The notes beneath the pieces were generated by a model. That model did no database searches. It had not been told where the DNA came from and saw nothing but the letters and a program-made list of their open reading frames with translations. A DNA stretch of 64,000 nt from Devosia rhizoryzae (lineage in GTDB: Bacteria; Pseudomonadota; Alphaproteobacteria; Rhizobiales; Devosiaceae). The translations under genes and the position numbers were made by a program. This document shows, one piece after another, positions 27,254-35,484 of this stretch; the stretch's first letter is position 1; each line of letters begins with the position of its first letter. The stretch covers positions 3,224,001 to 3,288,000 of the forward strand of contig NZ_CP068046.1 of assembly GCF_016698665.1 (NCBI RefSeq), read 5' to 3'.

Positions 27254-28466
27254 CGCGGCGCCCCGCTCTGCGGGGCTTTTTTCTGCCTTCCGCAATGCCT
27301 GGTTGCTTGCCTCCTCAAGGGACACGAGCGGCCTGCCGGTAGGCCGCGATCCGCGCCTCGACATGTTCCGCGGCATAGCCTTGGTGATGATCTTCATCAA
27401 CCACGTGCCGGGCACGCTCTACGAGAACTATACCAACCGCAATTTCGGCTTTTCCGACGCAGCGGAAGCCTTTGTGTTCATGTCGGGCGTGGCGGCGGGC
27501 CTTGCCTATTCCAACAGTTTTCGGTCGGGCAGCCTGTGGTCGGCGATCGCGCGGGTGTGGGCACGGGCACGGCAGCTTTATTTCGTGCATCTCTCCATCA
27601 CCATGATTTGCCTCGCAATCTTTGCGGCGGCGGCCCTATGGTTCGACCTGCCGGAAGTTCTGGCCAGGAACAACATCGCGCCGCTCTTCAGCCAGCCACT
27701 CAGCAGCTTGATCGGCATTCCCTTGCTGACGCACCAGCTGGGATATCTCAACATCCTGCCGCTTTATGCGACGCTGCTGCTGATGACGCCAGTCTTCATG
27801 ATGGTCGGGCTCAAGCGGCCATGGCTGATGTTCGGCCTCTCGATCGCGCTTTGGGCGCTGGCTGGGCAGTTCCGCCTCAACCTGCCCAATTTTCCAACCG
27901 CTGGCGGCTGGTTCTTCAATCCGTTTTCCTGGCAGCTGTTGTTCGTGACCGGGCTTTTGTCGGGTGCGGCGATGAAGACGGGGCAGCGGTTCATTCCCTA
28001 TCATCCGGCGCTCTTTGCCTTGGCCGCGGCTTTGGTGATCTTCATCCTGCTCTGGATGAAGATACCGGCAGTCGGGGATGCCGGGCGCGATGTCCTCGCC
28101 CACCTCGCAGACGCGGGGGCGCCGTTCTACATCACCTGGTTCGACAAGTCGTATCTGGCGCTGCCGCGGCTACTGCATGCGCTGGCGCTATTTTATGTCC
28201 TGGGTCATCTGCCGCTGATGATGACCTTTGCGCAATCTCGCTTTGCGGCGCCGCTGCGCGCCATGGGGCGGCAGGGTCTTGCGGTCTTTGCCACCGGGAC
28301 CGTGCTCAGCATGGTGCTGCAGGTGGTCAAAACCCCTCGGCAACCAGATCCTTTGTTCGATGGCGTCATTCTGGGCGCCGGCATCCTGTTTCTGGTGGGG
28401 CTCGCCTATATGCTCAACCACACGGCGTCGCTAAAATCCGTTCAGGCTGCCAAGCCGCGCGCCTGA
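27240..28466 (+). CDS. opgC: OpgC acyltransferase-like membrane protein
   Basis: This 408-residue polytopic protein of the OpgC family has around ten hydrophobic helices. Family blocks include LDMFRGIALVMIFINHVPGT and FGFSDAAEAFVFMSGVAAG, plus a central ARARQLYFVHL. OpgC proteins add succinyl groups to periplasmic glucans, giving them negative charge. The start lies inside opgH (14-bp overlap), so opgG-smallORF-opgH-opgC form one operon. Confidence 0.92.
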   Translation: MSLPSAAPRSAGLFSAFRNAWLLASSRDTSGLPVGRDPRLDMFRGIALVMIFINHVPGTLYENYTNRNFGFSDAAEAFVFMSGVAAGLAYSNSFRSGSLWSAIARVWARARQLYFVHLSITMICLAIFAAAALWFDLPEVLARNNIAPLFSQPLSSLIGIPLLTHQLGYLNILPLYATLLLMTPVFMMVGLKRPWLMFGLSIALWALAGQFRLNLPNFPTAGGWFFNPFSWQLLFVTGLLSGAAMKTGQRFIPYHPALFALAAALVIFILLWMKIPAVGDAGRDVLAHLADAGAPFYITWFDKSYLALPRLLHALALFYVLGHLPLMMTFAQSRFAAPLRAMGRQGLAVFATGTVLSMVLQVVKTPRQPDPLFDGVILGAGILFLVGLAYMLNHTASLKSVQAAKPRA

Positions 28467-28554
28467 CCGGCACACGAAAAAGTCACCACACCGCGTTGGG
28501 TCCGGAACCGGCTGTCCCAAAGCTCGTTTGATGTTCACCAAAAGGAGAGTGAGC

Positions 28555-28812
28555 ATGGGCATTATCTGGACCATCATCATCGGCTTCATCGCCGGCGTTA
28601 TCGCAAAGTTCATCGTACCGGGTCGCAACGAGCCGTCTGGTTTTATTCTGACGACGATCCTGGGCATCGTCGGTGCATTCCTCGCAACCTTCCTCGGCCA
28701 GGCGCTCGGCTGGTATGGTCCTGACGACGGCGCAGGTTTTATCGGCGCGATCGTTGGTGCCGTGATCATCCTGGTCATCTGGGGCTTCATCGCCGGCCGC
28801 CGCCGCGTTTAA
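28555..28812 (+). CDS. GlsB/YeaQ/YmgE-family stress membrane protein
   Basis: This 85-residue hydrophobic protein has three TM segments. The family pattern is GIIWTIIIGFIAGVIAKFI, then PSGFILTTILGIVGAFLATFLG and a final WGFIAGRRRV. Members of this family (also called transglycosylase-associated proteins) are induced by stress, mechanism unknown. AAAGGAGA lies 6 nt before the ATG. YidB follows 21 bp downstream. Confidence 0.92.
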   Translation: MGIIWTIIIGFIAGVIAKFIVPGRNEPSGFILTTILGIVGAFLATFLGQALGWYGPDDGAGFIGAIVGAVIILVIWGFIAGRRRV

Positions 28813-28833
28813 TCACCATCAAGGAGACCGCAA

Positions 28834-29334
28834 ATGGCACGCGGAACACCATCCATGGTCGCATTGCTTGGGCTGCTGGCCGTTGCCGGCTACCAGCATC
28901 GCGACAAGCTGGGCGAATTGCTCAACGGTGCCGGCAACCAGACCCGCAATCCCAATGACCCCAACCCGTCGCAGGGCGGCTTTGGCGACATCCTAGGCAA
29001 TCTCGGCGGCGCCTTGGGCGGCCTCGCCGGTGGCGCAGGCCTTGGCGGTCTCCTCGGCGGCCAGGGTGGCGCGGCTTCGGGCAACGGGCTTGGCGACCTG
29101 CTCGACAGCTTCCGCCAGGGCGGTCGCACCGATAAGGTCGACAGCTGGGTGGGTACCGGCGCAAATTCGCCGGTCGAGGCGCGCGATCTTGAGGATGTGC
29201 TGGGCGAGGATACGATTGCCGAACTTACGCAAAAGACCGGGCTCAGCCGCAGCGAACTGCTGGATCGGTTGTCGGTGACCTTGCCGGAAGCGGTGGACAA
29301 ACTGACGCCGGACGGGCGTTTGCCGGCCTACTAA
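28834..29334 (+). CDS. YidB family protein (DUF937)
   Basis: This 166-residue protein has an N-terminal hydrophobic stretch, a Gly/Leu/Gln-rich centre of GGLGG-like repeats (around residues 48-84) and a C-terminal YidB domain with ARDLEDVLGEDTIAELTQKTG and LSRSELLDRLSVTLPEAVDKL, ending in the typical DGRLPAY. YidB function is undefined. It is probably co-transcribed with the GlsB gene. It is the last core gene before the island at 29403. Confidence 0.9.
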   Translation: MARGTPSMVALLGLLAVAGYQHRDKLGELLNGAGNQTRNPNDPNPSQGGFGDILGNLGGALGGLAGGAGLGGLLGGQGGAASGNGLGDLLDSFRQGGRTDKVDSWVGTGANSPVEARDLEDVLGEDTIAELTQKTGLSRSELLDRLSVTLPEAVDKLTPDGRLPAY

Positions 29335-29355
29335 GGGCTATAGGTCAAAAATTAC

Positions 29356-29397
29356 ACCCCGGCGCGGCCAATGGCTTCGCTGGGGTTCTTGTTTTTG
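29356..29397 (+). terminator. Terminator after YidB
   Basis: Stem ACCCCGGCG pairs with CGCTGGGGT (one G-U pair) across a 13-nt loop and is followed by TTCTTGTTTTT. It lies 21 nt past the YidB stop and just outside the left end of the island. Confidence 0.75.
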
Positions 29398-29402
29398 GGA
29401 AG

Positions 29403-29423
29403 GGAATGGTGGAGCTGAGCGGG
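29403..29423. repeat. Distal attachment site of the island
   Basis: This is an exact 21-bp copy of 37406-37426, beginning GGAATGGTGGAGC; the bases on either side differ. It corresponds to the last 14 or so transcribed bases of the tRNA, CCA and trailer. It marks the end of the island farthest from the integrase. Confidence 0.88.
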
Positions 29424-29697
29424 GCGTCCACCACCGTCTGAGAAGTCCGGATTGCTGCGGTTCTGTAGGGTGGCTGGTGGAACAAATGTCCCACCTTCTT
29501 TGCTCACTGTCGCAAGTAGCATCCGGAATTCCAAGCTATTTCCACCGGGTTTGCAGCTTGCCGCGACTAGCGCCCTAGACATCCATGCCATCTTGAGGCC
29601 AGGTAACAAGCCTAATGCGAGAGCCAGACAGCAGGCTCACTTGATAGCTTCGTGCCCACGAGCACAACGAAAGGTAGGGAGGTTAGTATCCCAATAT

Positions 29698-30549
29698 CTA
29701 TCTCGTTCGCTCCCCGTTGGTAGCCACCAATTTCCAGTTCCCAAGCTCAAGGGACCAATAACGCGGACGCTTCCCCTTAGCCTTCTCCCACTCAAAGAGA
29801 ACGGTGGGGAAGCTAGCTTTCATGTCAAATTCTTGATCGAAACCGAAGAAGCGCTCTGGGACGTTAGCGAAGGGTTTGTATTTAGAGGTAATTCCAGTCG
29901 AGACCCATTCACGACCTAAGTGCGAGATCACGTTAAGCATCAACACAGCTTGATCGTAGTTGGATAGCTTCGCTCTGATGACTTTTCCGAGTTCTAATTT
30001 TCTTTGATCACTCAGTCGAGACTGATCCAGTAGCGTGTACATAGCAAACAAGTTTCGCACATAGTGAGAGTACGTTGCTTGATGTCCCGCGAACCAGCCC
30101 TTGTGTTTTGTAACACGGTCTCTTAGCCGTGCCACCTCATCTTGCACGACCTTGATTTCACTAGCGCCATACATCTCCAGAGAGCTAAGCGCCTGGGTGT
30201 TTATGCCGTAGAATGTATAGGTGAATGCGATATCGATACGATCCTCTACCGTCCAAGGACCTATAGGAAACAGGCGCTTCGCAATTTTGTAGATCGCGCT
30301 AAACTCTCGTAGAAACTGAGAAGCACCAGCGGCGTCGGAGACACTTTGATGGGTGTTCAGCATTTGCGCGAGTACACCTAGAACTGCGTTAAACGCCTCA
30401 GCCCGTCTTGCAGAGCGCCATGTCAAGAAAACTACTGTGAGGGTGATCGCAGCGACTATGGTGCCCCATACCCCGCCTATATAATCTCCGAGTAATCCCG
30501 AGTTCTGCAGCTGGTTAACCGTAGATGGCCATAGGAGTTTGAAGTCCAT
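29698..30549 (-). CDS. putAbiC-like phage abortive-infection protein
   Basis: This 283-residue protein has one TM helix near residues 21-45 (DYIGGVWGTIVAAITLTVVF) and a soluble C-terminal region. The block GHQATYSHYVRNLFAMYTLL followed by RAKLSNYDQAVLMLNVISHLG resembles the putative phage abortive infection family (putAbiC), where membrane-anchored proteins carry the same sequence with RAQLSN. It lies 36 bp behind the SLATT gene on the same strand and is probably the third gene of the CD-NTase operon. Its activity is unknown; it may be a second effector or an independent Abi system. Confidence 0.68.
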   Translation of the reverse strand: MDFKLLWPSTVNQLQNSGLLGDYIGGVWGTIVAAITLTVVFLTWRSARRAEAFNAVLGVLAQMLNTHQSVSDAAGASQFLREFSAIYKIAKRLFPIGPWTVEDRIDIAFTYTFYGINTQALSSLEMYGASEIKVVQDEVARLRDRVTKHKGWFAGHQATYSHYVRNLFAMYTLLDQSRLSDQRKLELGKVIRAKLSNYDQAVLMLNVISHLGREWVSTGITSKYKPFANVPERFFGFDQEFDMKASFPTVLFEWEKAKGKRPRYWSLELGNWKLVATNGERTR

Positions 30550-30585
30550 ACCTGATCAGATGCCCCGAGTATGTAGCAATGTAGT

Positions 30586-31080
30586 TTATGGTTTTCTTGT
30601 CGATCGTCTAAGACTGCTAGGTAGAAGGAGGTCTAACTCATCCTCTGCGAATGTTAGGTCCTCGTTGTATTTCAAAGCAGCTTGAGCTTTGCCGTATGCT
30701 TTGCCGTCGGTGTGAGGGGCGCCGTGATATATTTTGTGAAGGGCGAGCTGTAAGGCATCCCGTCTATTGCGCAGCGCATCCAAACCTGTTTGCTGATCCA
30801 CGACGTCGGTGATCAGGCTGAGATAAGCCTCCCGAATGTTCCATATGTCGGAGGCGGCCTCTCTATGACGTTGCGCTAATGCCCCTGGGTCCAGATCTTT
30901 CAGATAAGCGTTGAATATCAAGCTCATTATCGACAGCGCCGCCGTAGCATATCCAGCATACAGCTCGTAGGCGGAGCCTTTCGAAAAGATTATTCCAACT
31001 GCACCACCCGTAATCAGTGCGGACAGTATGATGTTAGCCCATTTTGCTCGCTTATGTCGGCTATGCAGCCGCTCTGCCAT
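30586..31080 (-). CDS. SLATT-domain two-TM protein, probable CBASS effector
   Basis: This 164-residue protein has a basic N-terminus (HSRHKRAKWAN), two TM helices (residues about 15-35, IILSALITGGAVGIIFS, and 40-60, YAGYATAALSIMSLIFNAYL) and a helical cytoplasmic tail. This matches the SLATT group (SMODS- and SLOG-associating 2TM effector), which is predicted to open membrane pores when a nucleotide signal is sensed. The direct neighbour is a CD-NTase, the expected partner. No ligand-binding domain other than the SLATT tail is seen, so the sensing mode is open. Confidence 0.7.
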   Translation of the reverse strand: MAERLHSRHKRAKWANIILSALITGGAVGIIFSKGSAYELYAGYATAALSIMSLIFNAYLKDLDPGALAQRHREAASDIWNIREAYLSLITDVVDQQTGLDALRNRRDALQLALHKIYHGAPHTDGKAYGKAQAALKYNEDLTFAEDELDLLLPSSLRRSTRKP

Positions 31081-31159
31081 CTTCTCGTGCGTTTTATGGG
31101 TGTACGCACAGCGCCCATAGCACTCTCGGATCTGGCTCTCTAAGGCATATCGCTCCGTA

Positions 31160-32041
31160 TCAGGCTAGAAACTTTGGGCCAAAGACGGACCTCCATTTTG
31201 CGCGACGCTGAGGGCCTTCGCTATCTTGTTGCAGTGAGCATGCGGCTAAGCTGATATTGTAATCAGTAAGAGCTTTGGATTGAAAGTTTCCTTTAGTCGC
31301 CACGTAGGAACCGCTCCCCGGCATTCGCCAGTAAGTTTGAGCCCTAGATTGGTCTGACATATATTTTAGAAAGTCTCGTGCCATGTAGTCATGGTACAGG
31401 AAAGCCTTGTCCCTATACTCCCAGTTCTCGATAAACTGGTACGCCAATGTATCGATCAAAGCCCCCGACATTGGTACGTCGTTGTAGTCCCGCCAGACGC
31501 GCATCATTCGACAAAGATGCTTCAAATTACGGTTAGTAGCCAAGCTCCGTAGGCGGATCGCTTCAATTTCAGCGCGCGGGTTACATGCTTTCCAGCTGCC
31601 ACCATTATTCGAGTTTGGATAAGTCCAGGTATCAATGGTGTTCACAAAGGCCGGAAGTATTTCAAATTTAACTCCGTCTTGAAAATTGATTACGACTACC
31701 TGTCCATCGCCTGAAATCTCTGACGTTGGATAAGTGTTCCGTACAGAATTTCTAACCGCTTGTAATAGTGCGGACTGTCCATTTGTCGCGTAGGCATTGA
31801 ACTTTGCATAAAGAGCAGGGGGGAGTAGGTACCCAACATCCAAGTCGCTCACGCCTTGTGCGGCGGTGTCTCGTCCATACGATCCGACGTAAAGACTATT
31901 CGCAGTTTCACTGTCGATCCCCCGGAAGTCCTTGTTTAGCTGCCTTGTGATGCGCTTGTACCGGCGGGAAATGGAGGTCATCATCTCCTGGTCGATATTG
32001 TATTGGTCCTTAAACCTACTAAAATCGTCCGCGACGCCCAT
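31160..32041 (-). CDS. CD-NTase/SMODS cyclic-oligonucleotide synthase (CBASS)
   Basis: This 293-residue nucleotidyltransferase of the SMODS/CD-NTase kind has catalytic core GSYGRDTA at 53-60 and SDLDVG at 65-70 (Asp66, Asp68). The third acidic position appears to be Glu127 in KFEILPAF, where Asp is more usual. The C-terminal helical lobe has SGALIDTLAYQFI and a final RAKWRSVFGPKF as in SMODS proteins. CD-NTases make cyclic di- or trinucleotides on phage infection and activate a neighbouring effector, here the SLATT gene 79 bp downstream. No Cap2/Cap3, HORMA or TRIP13 genes are nearby, so it would be a minimal two- or three-gene CBASS. Confidence 0.78.
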   Translation of the reverse strand: MGVADDFSRFKDQYNIDQEMMTSISRRYKRITRQLNKDFRGIDSETANSLYVGSYGRDTAAQGVSDLDVGYLLPPALYAKFNAYATNGQSALLQAVRNSVRNTYPTSEISGDGQVVVINFQDGVKFEILPAFVNTIDTWTYPNSNNGGSWKACNPRAEIEAIRLRSLATNRNLKHLCRMMRVWRDYNDVPMSGALIDTLAYQFIENWEYRDKAFLYHDYMARDFLKYMSDQSRAQTYWRMPGSGSYVATKGNFQSKALTDYNISLAACSLQQDSEGPQRRAKWRSVFGPKFLA

Positions 32042-32269
32042 TGCTCATCCTCTGCCGAAAGCCTGTATTATCCTTCGCAGCAATCCAGAGCAGCAGGCTT
32101 CTAGGTTGTTGGTGCATCCGCTTGTGGAAAGCGCCCCAATGCATAGAGAACAGCTGCCTACCTTGCGTTGTGTAGATAAAATCGGTCGCTTGGTTGAGGG
32201 CTTCTATTCGTCTTGAGGGTGTCGCTTCTTGTCGGGCTATATTCATCCGACTGTCGGGAGAGAAGATTA

Positions 32270-33355
32270 ATGGGTCGAAAGCGTAGGCATCACTTTGTAC
32301 CTCGCCTTATGCTGAACAGGTTTGCGTCCCGATCGTACCCAGAGCGCAAGGTGTACCTGACCTGGATGTACAGCCTTAATCAAGAACCGATCGAAGTCAG
32401 CACCAAAGATACTGGTCTTGAGAAAGACTTTCACGGTGAGAACGATCACCTGGAAGATATGTTTATGCAGGTAGAAGGCAATGATGCCGCTCTATTAAGG
32501 CGCGCACATGAGGATGGCGCCGACCTTCTGAGTATCTCCGGTGCACTGGCCGATCTTGCCTGGGTCATGGCTTTCCGAACAAAGACCTTAAGAGAGCACC
32601 TCACAACTGCGGTCCAGTCGGGTCTTAGCGAGATGTCGAGACAGGCTACGTCGGAAGACGCTGCTGCTTACTATCGGCGGCAAATCGAGACAACTCTGCA
32701 AGAGCGCTTCGGGGAGTTGCTTAACTCGCTTCCTGAACACGAGCGAGAAGCTTTTAAGCTCAGCCCGCAATTTAAGATTGTGAGGCAACAGGCAGCACAA
32801 ATGGCTGAGGCGTTGATATCTTCGGGGGTGATGGGGCAGTTTGTAAGTGAGGGCTTTAGTTTCGTTAGCAAGCAGGCCGAGGAAACGACTGTTGTACGTT
32901 CCAGCCACAACGATGGACTTGAAAAACTCCTATTGTCGGAAAAACGCTGCCCCGAAAACAGGAAGCCAGACAAATGGCTGGTAGTTGAAAGTGCTAAGGG
33001 AGAGTTCGTCCTTGGTGACAGTGTTGTTTTTGCGACGGACAGGGAAGGTGTACCTCGTTCATTGGTTGGGGCCAGTGCAGACACAACAGATATTTATCTA
33101 CCCATCAGTCCGTCGAAAGTTCTGGTTGGGCTAATGCCCGGCGTTGAGCAGCCTGCTCTTAAAGCTGCCCAAATTGTTGACCTAGCGGTCTCGACGTCCA
33201 GGCAAAGTTTCTTTGCAAACTGCTTTAGCCCTCACCTAGTGGAATTGCACAGGCTGAGGCTTGGCAGGGACGCTCATTTGATGGACACGGATCTAATCAA
33301 GGCTGCTGTAGCAGGAGTATGGTCCAGGAATTTATCCGCCGGGCGGACTGAGTAA
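32270..33355 (+). CDS. DUF4238 domain-containing protein
   Basis: This 361-residue protein begins KRRHHFVPRLMLNRFASR, the hallmark of DUF4238, and has DHLEDMFMQVEGNDAALLRRA downstream, as in other members. DUF4238 proteins are often found in defence islands and mobile elements; the function is not established. Start at ATG 32270 is chosen because the family starts just before HHFVP. It is divergent from the CD-NTase operon across about 230 bp, which should hold promoters for both. Confidence 0.85.
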   Translation: MGRKRRHHFVPRLMLNRFASRSYPERKVYLTWMYSLNQEPIEVSTKDTGLEKDFHGENDHLEDMFMQVEGNDAALLRRAHEDGADLLSISGALADLAWVMAFRTKTLREHLTTAVQSGLSEMSRQATSEDAAAYYRRQIETTLQERFGELLNSLPEHEREAFKLSPQFKIVRQQAAQMAEALISSGVMGQFVSEGFSFVSKQAEETTVVRSSHNDGLEKLLLSEKRCPENRKPDKWLVVESAKGEFVLGDSVVFATDREGVPRSLVGASADTTDIYLPISPSKVLVGLMPGVEQPALKAAQIVDLAVSTSRQSFFANCFSPHLVELHRLRLGRDAHLMDTDLIKAAVAGVWSRNLSAGRTE

Positions 33356-33603
33356 TAGCGGATCGGAGTTTCCGGCAGATTTTTTTGCGAGGGTATATAG
33401 ACGCAATCAGGAGCTGCAACTCCCCCGTACCCCCTTGCAAGTGGGCCGCGCCAGCGCACTTGAAGGAATAGCATACAGCATGACAAGTGCCGTCGTGCCC
33501 TCTTTAGAAGCGATTAAGAGGGGTGGGTGCAGGTGCCGGACTTAAATCAATTCAACTGCCTTAGTCCGCCAGCGGGTGCGAGCGCCCCTAATCCTCCGTA
33601 TAT

Positions 33604-33835
33604 GGAATAAAACAGGCTCTACAATCACCGCTCAGTGCGTCTCTCAGGTAATGCTGATTGCTTCGACTGAATACCAGATCCTCAGGTTAAAGGGTCTGTG
33701 CCGGTATCAGTTTCAATTGGTCCAGCATGGGGAATAAAACAGGATACATACCGCTAGTGTTCTCTAGGTAATACTAGTCACAATAGTCATTGATCATCGC
33801 TCCTACCGTTGCCCACTTGGGTATACCTGAGCGAG
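33604..33835. repeat. Direct repeats upstream of the resolvase gene
   Basis: Two imperfect copies of a roughly 50-bp unit start at 33604 and 33731. Each begins GGAATAAAACAGG, continues with CCGCT and AGTG, then TCTC and AGGTAAT. The AGGTWA core recurs at about 33683 (CCTCAGGTTAAAGG) and, inverted, at about 33822 (GTATACCTGAGCG). The spacing of the large copies is 127 bp. Such arrays suit recombinase arm or accessory sites or a regulator's binding sites. The stretch from 33356 to 33603 shows no gene. Confidence 0.6.
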
Positions 33836-33862
33836 ACAGCAGCATGAGACACCCAGATTGTA

Positions 33863-33922
33863 TCAATAGGGTTGACTTGGTACAAATGATACAGTAGCGA
33901 TCTAGGGTATAGACCCTATTGA
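33863..33922 (+). promoter_or_regulatory. Inverted repeat before the resolvase gene
   Basis: TCAATAGGGT at 33863-33872 and ACCCTATTGA at 33913-33922 form a perfect 10-bp inverted repeat around 40 bp, with an inner GGGT-ATAG-ACCC. It ends 16 bp before the resolvase ATG. It may be an operator or a recombination site for that resolvase; a promoter is not clear. Confidence 0.5.
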
Positions 33923-33938
33923 GACATATGAGATCGCT

Positions 33939-34505
33939 ATGGGACACCTCTACGGCTACGCTCGCGTATCCAGCACTGACCAGAGCCTAGACGTTCAGCA
34001 TGCTGCCCTGACACTAGCGGGATGTAGTATCATCCGGTCAGAGAAGAAATCCGGCACTACCACTGAAGGCCGGCCTGAGCTTCAAACGCTCATCGACTTC
34101 GCTCATCAAGGCGACACAATCGTAGTCACACGGATTGATCGCCTCGCACGGTCTATCGCGGATTTGGCGGGGATAGTGCAGGTGCTTGAAGCCAAAGGGG
34201 TCGCGCTAAAGGCAACTGAACAACCTATCGACACCAGCTCGGCCGCAGGCAGGGCGTTCCTGCAGATGCTGGGCGTGTTTGCAGAATTTGAGACTGCAAT
34301 CCGTCGAGAGCGGCAGATGGAGGGAATTGCCAAGGCTAAAGAGGCGGGTGTCTACAAGGGTCGTCCACCGTCAATTGATGCGGCAAAGGTGCTGGAGTTG
34401 AAGGCAGATGGCCTAGGGCCCAGCGCAATAGCCAAGCAGTTGAGTATTGGTCGAGCCTCAGTCTACCGGGTTCTGCAGAGTGATGTGGGTCAAACCGTTG
34501 AGTGA
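33939..34505 (+). CDS. Serine recombinase (resolvase/invertase family)
   Basis: This 188-residue small serine recombinase has GYARVSSTDQSLDVQ with the catalytic Ser near residue 11, VVTRIDRLARS, FLQMLGVFAEFETAIRRER, and a C-terminal helix-turn-helix (LGPSAIAKQLSIGRASVYRVL). It is of the Tn3-resolvase/Hin type and could act on the repeats directly upstream. No transposase accompanies it, so it is not a complete Tn3 element. From 34506 to 34749 nothing coding is seen. Confidence 0.93.
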   Translation: MGHLYGYARVSSTDQSLDVQHAALTLAGCSIIRSEKKSGTTTEGRPELQTLIDFAHQGDTIVVTRIDRLARSIADLAGIVQVLEAKGVALKATEQPIDTSSAAGRAFLQMLGVFAEFETAIRRERQMEGIAKAKEAGVYKGRPPSIDAAKVLELKADGLGPSAIAKQLSIGRASVYRVLQSDVGQTVE

Positions 34506-34749
34506 GTCAGAAGCGTCAAAATCATATGGCAGGTGTCGGTACATCTAGTGCCTGGGGGGCTCGTCGGACAAAGACGGGCCCTAGAACGGCCAGAGATGGC
34601 CTTGGAGAGGTGAACGCCGTTGCCCTGGCGGCGATGTAGCGTGTGAGTTGCCTAGCCCGGCAGCGGGCCTCCTATCGAGCAGGCTCATTCAGTTAAATTA
34701 TTGGTATTTATTACTTTCTGTACATATCCTCTGCAGTCGGTACCGTGAC

Positions 34750-35364
34750 CTATTCTGCAGCTCCAAGGTATGCCGCTGCCTCGATCTCCCTTAGTACCGA
34801 TTGTACCTTAGGGCTCGTTCGCATGTCTGAGCTTGCAAGCCAGACTTGGACGTCCAACTCGCCTTCAGCAGCTGTAACATGTCGGCCTAGTGCGAACCTC
34901 AGTTCAAGCAACCAGGGAAGTGCGTGAGTGCTTAGAAGAAAGGCAGCAATGGTTGGGTCGTCACCGTAGTACCCTCTCAGTGCTTTTATCAGCACACCTA
35001 CTTGGCGCTGGCCAGCTTCGCCCTCGGGTAGATCGCCGCGAGCTACGGCCTGCTGATAGTCTACGGGTTGCGACCTCAACCACTGCAGCGCGGTTCCACT
35101 GCGAACTTGGGCCTTGCTGGCTTCCTCTAGTGCTAACCATGAAAGGCGAGGCGCGGGGAACGTGCTACCGGGCAAGTTTCTGCCCGTATCTGTCTCCCTG
35201 CTCTCGGCACCCATCGCCAACTGCTGAGCATAAGGTGAGGCGCCTGCAAAGGTGATCGGGATAACAATTAGGACTAAAGCTGCCCAACGAGACAAGCTTA
35301 GCTTTCCAGATAATCGAGTAGCATGGCCCGTAGACAGGGGAAGGCGCCTGATAGGCAATTCCAT
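34750..35364 (-). CDS. Unrecognised exported or membrane-anchored protein
   Basis: This 204-residue frame has an N-terminal hydrophobic segment at residues about 28-45 (WAALVLIVIPITFAGA), perhaps a signal anchor or long signal peptide, then a soluble region rich in Leu and Ala with ALRGYYGDDPTIAAFLLS and LPWLLELRFALGRHV. I recognise no family. It is divergent from, and slightly upstream of, the XRE regulator gene. Lack of homology support keeps the confidence moderate. Confidence 0.5.
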   Translation of the reverse strand: MELPIRRLPLSTGHATRLSGKLSLSRWAALVLIVIPITFAGASPYAQQLAMGAESRETDTGRNLPGSTFPAPRLSWLALEEASKAQVRSGTALQWLRSQPVDYQQAVARGDLPEGEAGQRQVGVLIKALRGYYGDDPTIAAFLLSTHALPWLLELRFALGRHVTAAEGELDVQVWLASSDMRTSPKVQSVLREIEAAAYLGAAE

Positions 35365-35484
35365 GCTGAACCTCCTACGTACCGCCAGCTAGCCATCACA
35401 GGCTATAGGCTAATGAGAATATACGATTTTCTTATATTGCAGAAGGTCCGCTTACGCGACTGTCGAACCGAGTGTCAACAGCGC

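Noticed and set aside
29352..29609. Minus-strand frame across the left end of the island
   Set aside because: It reads through the tRNA fragment and the YidB terminator, so it is not a gene.
29698..33355. Full type II CBASS with Cap2/Cap3
   Set aside because: No E1/E2 or JAB-like genes are seen; the neighbours are SLATT, putAbiC-like and DUF4238.
33604..33835. Possible CRISPR array
   Set aside because: Only two imperfect long repeats, unequal similarity, no regular spacers and no cas genes.
33939..34505. Complete Tn3-like transposon
   Set aside because: A resolvase is present but no transposase or terminal inverted repeats were found.
34506..34749. Possible small gene between the resolvase and the exported protein
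   Set aside because: No frame with a ribosome-binding site or protein-like composition.
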